From assembly GCF_009193155.1 (NCBI RefSeq), contig NZ_VUKD01000007.1:62001-126000 (forward strand): DNA of 64,000 nt, in the 5' to 3' direction. Source of the DNA: Georgenia subflava. GTDB lineage: Bacteria > Actinomycetota > Actinomycetes > Actinomycetales > Actinomycetaceae. The translations under genes were made by a program, and so were the position numbers. Of this stretch, positions 61,728 through 64,000 are shown piece after piece. The notes under the pieces were generated by a model, which was given only the letters and a program-made list of their open reading frames with translations, made no database searches and had not been told where the DNA came from. Numbering within the stretch: the stretch's first letter is position 1; every line of letters begins with the position of its first letter.

Positions 61728-62563
61728 ACACCCGCGAATTAGTGACCGAGGCAACTCTGGCTCGCTTGAACGTGCTCCGGATGATCCGGGCTGGGAAGTC
61801 TGGCCATCTCGGTGGCGCTTTCTCGTGCATTGACATCGTCACTGCGCTGTATTTCGCGGTGCTGCGCGTGGAGCCGAGCGATCCGGCTGACCCCGATCGT
61901 GATCGGTTCCTACTCTCGGCCGGTCACAAAGCGTTGTCCCAGTACGCCGTGTTGGCCCGACGCGGCTTTTTCCCGGAGGAGTGGTTGGACACGTACGGGT
62001 CGGTGAGCACCAAACTTCCTGGGCACCCAGACATGCACAAGCTTCCCGGGGTGGAGGCAAACACTGGGGCGTTGGGGCACGGCCTGGCGATCGCGGCCGG
62101 GATGGCGCTGGGTCTCCGGGCCGCCGGCAACGGTGGGCGAGTGTTCACGATCCTCGGTGATGGAGAGTTGCCAGAGGGGTCGAACTGGGAGGGTGCGTCG
62201 ATCGCTTCGCATCACAAGCTCGGCAACCTGGTCGCGTTCATCGACGTCAACGACCTGCAGATCAGCGGGCGGACGGCGGACGTGATGAACATGGAGCCCA
62301 TCGCCGACAAATTCCGCGCATTTGGGTGGCGGACGACGACTATTGACGGCAACGACATCGACAGCATCCTCGGTTCTGTCAGGTACGCATCGTCGGACCC
62401 GTCGGCACCGACAGCGGTGGTTGCGCGCACCACGAAGGCGAAGGGCATCAGCTTCTTGGAAGGCACCCTCGCTTCGCACTACTGGAAGCCATCCGCGGAT
62501 GAACTCCGCGCTGCGGAGAGCGAACTGCGCGCGGCCTCGGGGCTGCTCGTCGGAAAGGAGTGA
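61724..62563 (+). CDS. Transketolase, N-terminal (thiamine-diphosphate-binding) subunit
   Basis: A 279-residue half-transketolase carrying the PP domain: GKSGHLGGAFSCIDIVTALY, GHGLAIAAGMALGLRAAG, and the ThDP/Mg motif GDGELPEGSNWEGASIASHH with NLVAFIDVNDLQISG. It needs the C-terminal subunit encoded 4 bases downstream. Split transketolases are often dedicated to particular sugar pathways rather than to the general pentose-phosphate route. Confidence 0.93.
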   Translation: MNTRELVTEATLARLNVLRMIRAGKSGHLGGAFSCIDIVTALYFAVLRVEPSDPADPDRDRFLLSAGHKALSQYAVLARRGFFPEEWLDTYGSVSTKLPGHPDMHKLPGVEANTGALGHGLAIAAGMALGLRAAGNGGRVFTILGDGELPEGSNWEGASIASHHKLGNLVAFIDVNDLQISGRTADVMNMEPIADKFRAFGWRTTTIDGNDIDSILGSVRYASSDPSAPTAVVARTTKAKGISFLEGTLASHYWKPSADELRAAESELRAASGLLVGKE

Positions 62564-62566
62564 TTC

Positions 62567-63505
62567 ATGACAGTCGACACGTTAGTCGATCCGAGAAGGA
62601 CCCTCGGTGAGGCCGTCACGCAAGCGGCTGCGCAAGATGAGCGGGTCGTCGTGCTTTCTGCCGACAGTGGCTTGTCGTCCGGGTTTCGGGCGTTCCGAGA
62701 GAAGTACCCGGATCGCTATTACGAGTTTGGGATCCAGGAGCACGGGGTCACAGGCGTCGCCGCCGGTCTTGCGACAACCGGGAGGATCCCGGTGTTCGCG
62801 GCGATTGCCGCGTTCGTGACGAACCGCAACTTCGAGGCGTTCCGCAATGATGTGGCTTACATGGCGCAGAACGTGAAGATTGTCGGCAGGAACGGCGGGA
62901 TGACGTACTCCGACCTTGGGCCCACACACTATTCGCTCGAGGACTATGCAATCATCCGCATGCTACCCGGCGTGGTGGTGCTCTCACCACAGGATCCGGG
63001 CGAGATCCGGGAAGCCGCTGCGGCGATGATTGCCCACGACGGTCCTGTGTACATGCGCATCGGTGGCCCGGCGATCCCGGATCTCTTCCCTCAAGAGAAG
63101 TTTGTGATCGGTGATGGACGTACGATTCGCCACGGCGACGCCGCCACGGTGGTCACCACCGGCACGATCACCCCCCAGGTAATCCGGGCGGTCGATCAAC
63201 TCGGCGAGCTAGGCATCAGTGTCGATCTGATTGGCATGCCGACCATTGAACCGATCGACGAAGCCTGCATCGTCGAGTCAGTTCGCCGCACGGGGCGGGT
63301 CATCACGATCGAGGAGCACTATGTCCGGGGCGGCCTGTCCGCGGCCGTCGCCGACGCCCTGGCCCGGCTCGCAGTAATACGCGACGCGATCGGGCTGCCG
63401 CATCAACATATCGTCACGGGAGACTACAACGCGCTTTTGGCTAAGTACGGCCTGGACGCGGAGGGCTTGACAGCCCGCCTCCGCGGCATCCTCGCCAGCG
63501 GATGA
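62567..63505 (+). CDS. Transketolase, C-terminal (pyrimidine-binding) subunit
   Basis: A 312-residue partner subunit with the Pyr domain (ERVVVLSADSGLSSGFRAFR, RYYEFGIQEHGVTGVAAGLA with the catalytic Glu, NGGMTYSDLGPTHYSLEDYA) and the C-terminal domain (AATVVTTGTITPQVIRAVDQ, VITIEEHYVRGGLSAAVADA). Translated right after the N-subunit. Together they transfer two-carbon units between sugar phosphates. Last gene of the rpiB operon; convergent with a GntR-type gene. Confidence 0.93.
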   Translation: MTVDTLVDPRRTLGEAVTQAAAQDERVVVLSADSGLSSGFRAFREKYPDRYYEFGIQEHGVTGVAAGLATTGRIPVFAAIAAFVTNRNFEAFRNDVAYMAQNVKIVGRNGGMTYSDLGPTHYSLEDYAIIRMLPGVVVLSPQDPGEIREAAAAMIAHDGPVYMRIGGPAIPDLFPQEKFVIGDGRTIRHGDAATVVTTGTITPQVIRAVDQLGELGISVDLIGMPTIEPIDEACIVESVRRTGRVITIEEHYVRGGLSAAVADALARLAVIRDAIGLPHQHIVTGDYNALLAKYGLDAEGLTARLRGILASG

Positions 63506-63613
63506 GACTCGCCGGTGGATGAGTAGCAGAACGACGGCCACCACCAGTAACCGTCGTCTTCTTCTCCCAGTTCCAGGAAGGTCTCCAGCGATGTCCCGTC
63601 AGGGGACGTCGTG

Positions 63614-64000
63614 TCAGACGCGCTTGTAGTCGAACTTCAACCGCATCGTGTCCCCGCGGAACACGATCGTCGAGTACTCAAACGCGGTTCCGGCACCGTC
63701 GGAGATCACGTCTGTGAGATGTAACGCCGGGTCACCTTTCCGCAGTTCGAGCAGTTTCGCGTCCGCTCCTTCGACCGCGACGGCCTCGAGATCCTCCTCG
63801 ACACTGTGCATCGGAAGGGCGAAGTTCTCCTCGAGGACTACGCACAGCTGCTCGTTGACCACGTCGAGCGTGTCAAGGTCTGGCGCGAGCCGTGCCGGCA
63901 CGAACGACCGGTGTACGCTCAAAGGCTTGCCGTCCACTGAGCGGAGTCGCACGATCGCGTAGACGTCGTCGTCCGCTTCGAGGCGCAGTCGCTCACTCAC
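63614..64000 (-). CDS. GntR-family regulator (UTRA domain), N-terminus outside window
   Basis: The visible 128 residues form a UTRA ligand domain of the HutC subfamily: LSVHRSFVPARLAPDLDTLD, VVLEENFALPMHSVEEDLEA, DAKLLELRKGDPALHLTDVI, and the last strand IVFRGDTMRLKFDYKRV. The DNA-binding winged helix lies beyond the right edge. It may regulate the adjacent rpiB-transketolase genes, given the weak inverted repeat at 61,242. Confidence 0.88.
   Translation of the reverse strand: MSERLRLEADDDVYAIVRLRSVDGKPLSVHRSFVPARLAPDLDTLDVVNEQLCVVLEENFALPMHSVEEDLEAVAVEGADAKLLELRKGDPALHLTDVISDGAGTAFEYSTIVFRGDTMRLKFDYKRV

Overview
The window is high-GC DNA with tightly packed genes, many 4-base ATGA/GTGA overlaps and frequent GTG starts. 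It carries an ECF sigma/anti-sigma pair, an Lsr2-type DNA-binding domain, a bacterial protein O-mannosyltransferase and a DtxR-type regulator. Together these point to an actinobacterium, probably of the Micrococcales (inference from gene content only).

Positions 1 to about 24,700 look like chromosomal backbone. In order: metG (cut by the left edge); a five-gene operon of ECF sigma factor, membrane anti-sigma factor, ABC ATPase and two membrane proteins; a DHA2 drug exporter; pncA; rsmI divergent from a PMT mannosyltransferase; an ERCC4 nuclease fused to an Lsr2 domain; an SDR; a metal ABC importer with its DtxR-type repressor; a GH20 hexosaminidase; a CynX-like transporter; and a thioredoxin-reductase-like/methyltransferase fusion divergent from an XRE-cupin regulator. 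Several gene ends here carry short tandem arrays whose unit (19, 28 or 34 bp) differs at each locus. A nucleotidyltransferase/HTH pair resembling a toxin-antitoxin module (24,930-26,311) marks the edge of this region.

From about 26,450 to 60,940 the DNA is accessory. Both limits carry the 3' end of a tRNA-Ala-like gene plus its terminator hairpin, in the same orientation, as left by tRNA-targeted integrative elements; no integrase is visible. Inside are a TauE/SafE permease, a universal stress protein, MgtE, a urease cluster (ureF, ureG, ureABCD; no ureE) whose nickel permease is broken by a 1371-bp IS3 element and a frameshift, an arsRC/arsM locus without an efflux pump, and a stretch from 41.9 to 52.1 kb rich in broken genes. 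At the right end an eight-gene operon combines a ribose-type ABC importer, 3-hexulose-6-phosphate synthase and isomerase homologues, a PfkB kinase, a polyol dehydrogenase and a P-loop kinase. It is divergent from a LacI regulator with a perfect 22-bp palindromic operator.

Beyond 60,940 lie rpiB and a split transketolase, with a GntR/UTRA regulator cut by the right edge. These could feed the same pentose/hexulose phosphate pool as the operon beside them. The most interesting items are the polyol/hexulose-phosphate operon, the tRNA-remnant-bounded island, the fused reductase-methyltransferase, the ERCC4-Lsr2 nuclease, the toxin-antitoxin-like pair and the locus-specific intergenic tandem repeats.
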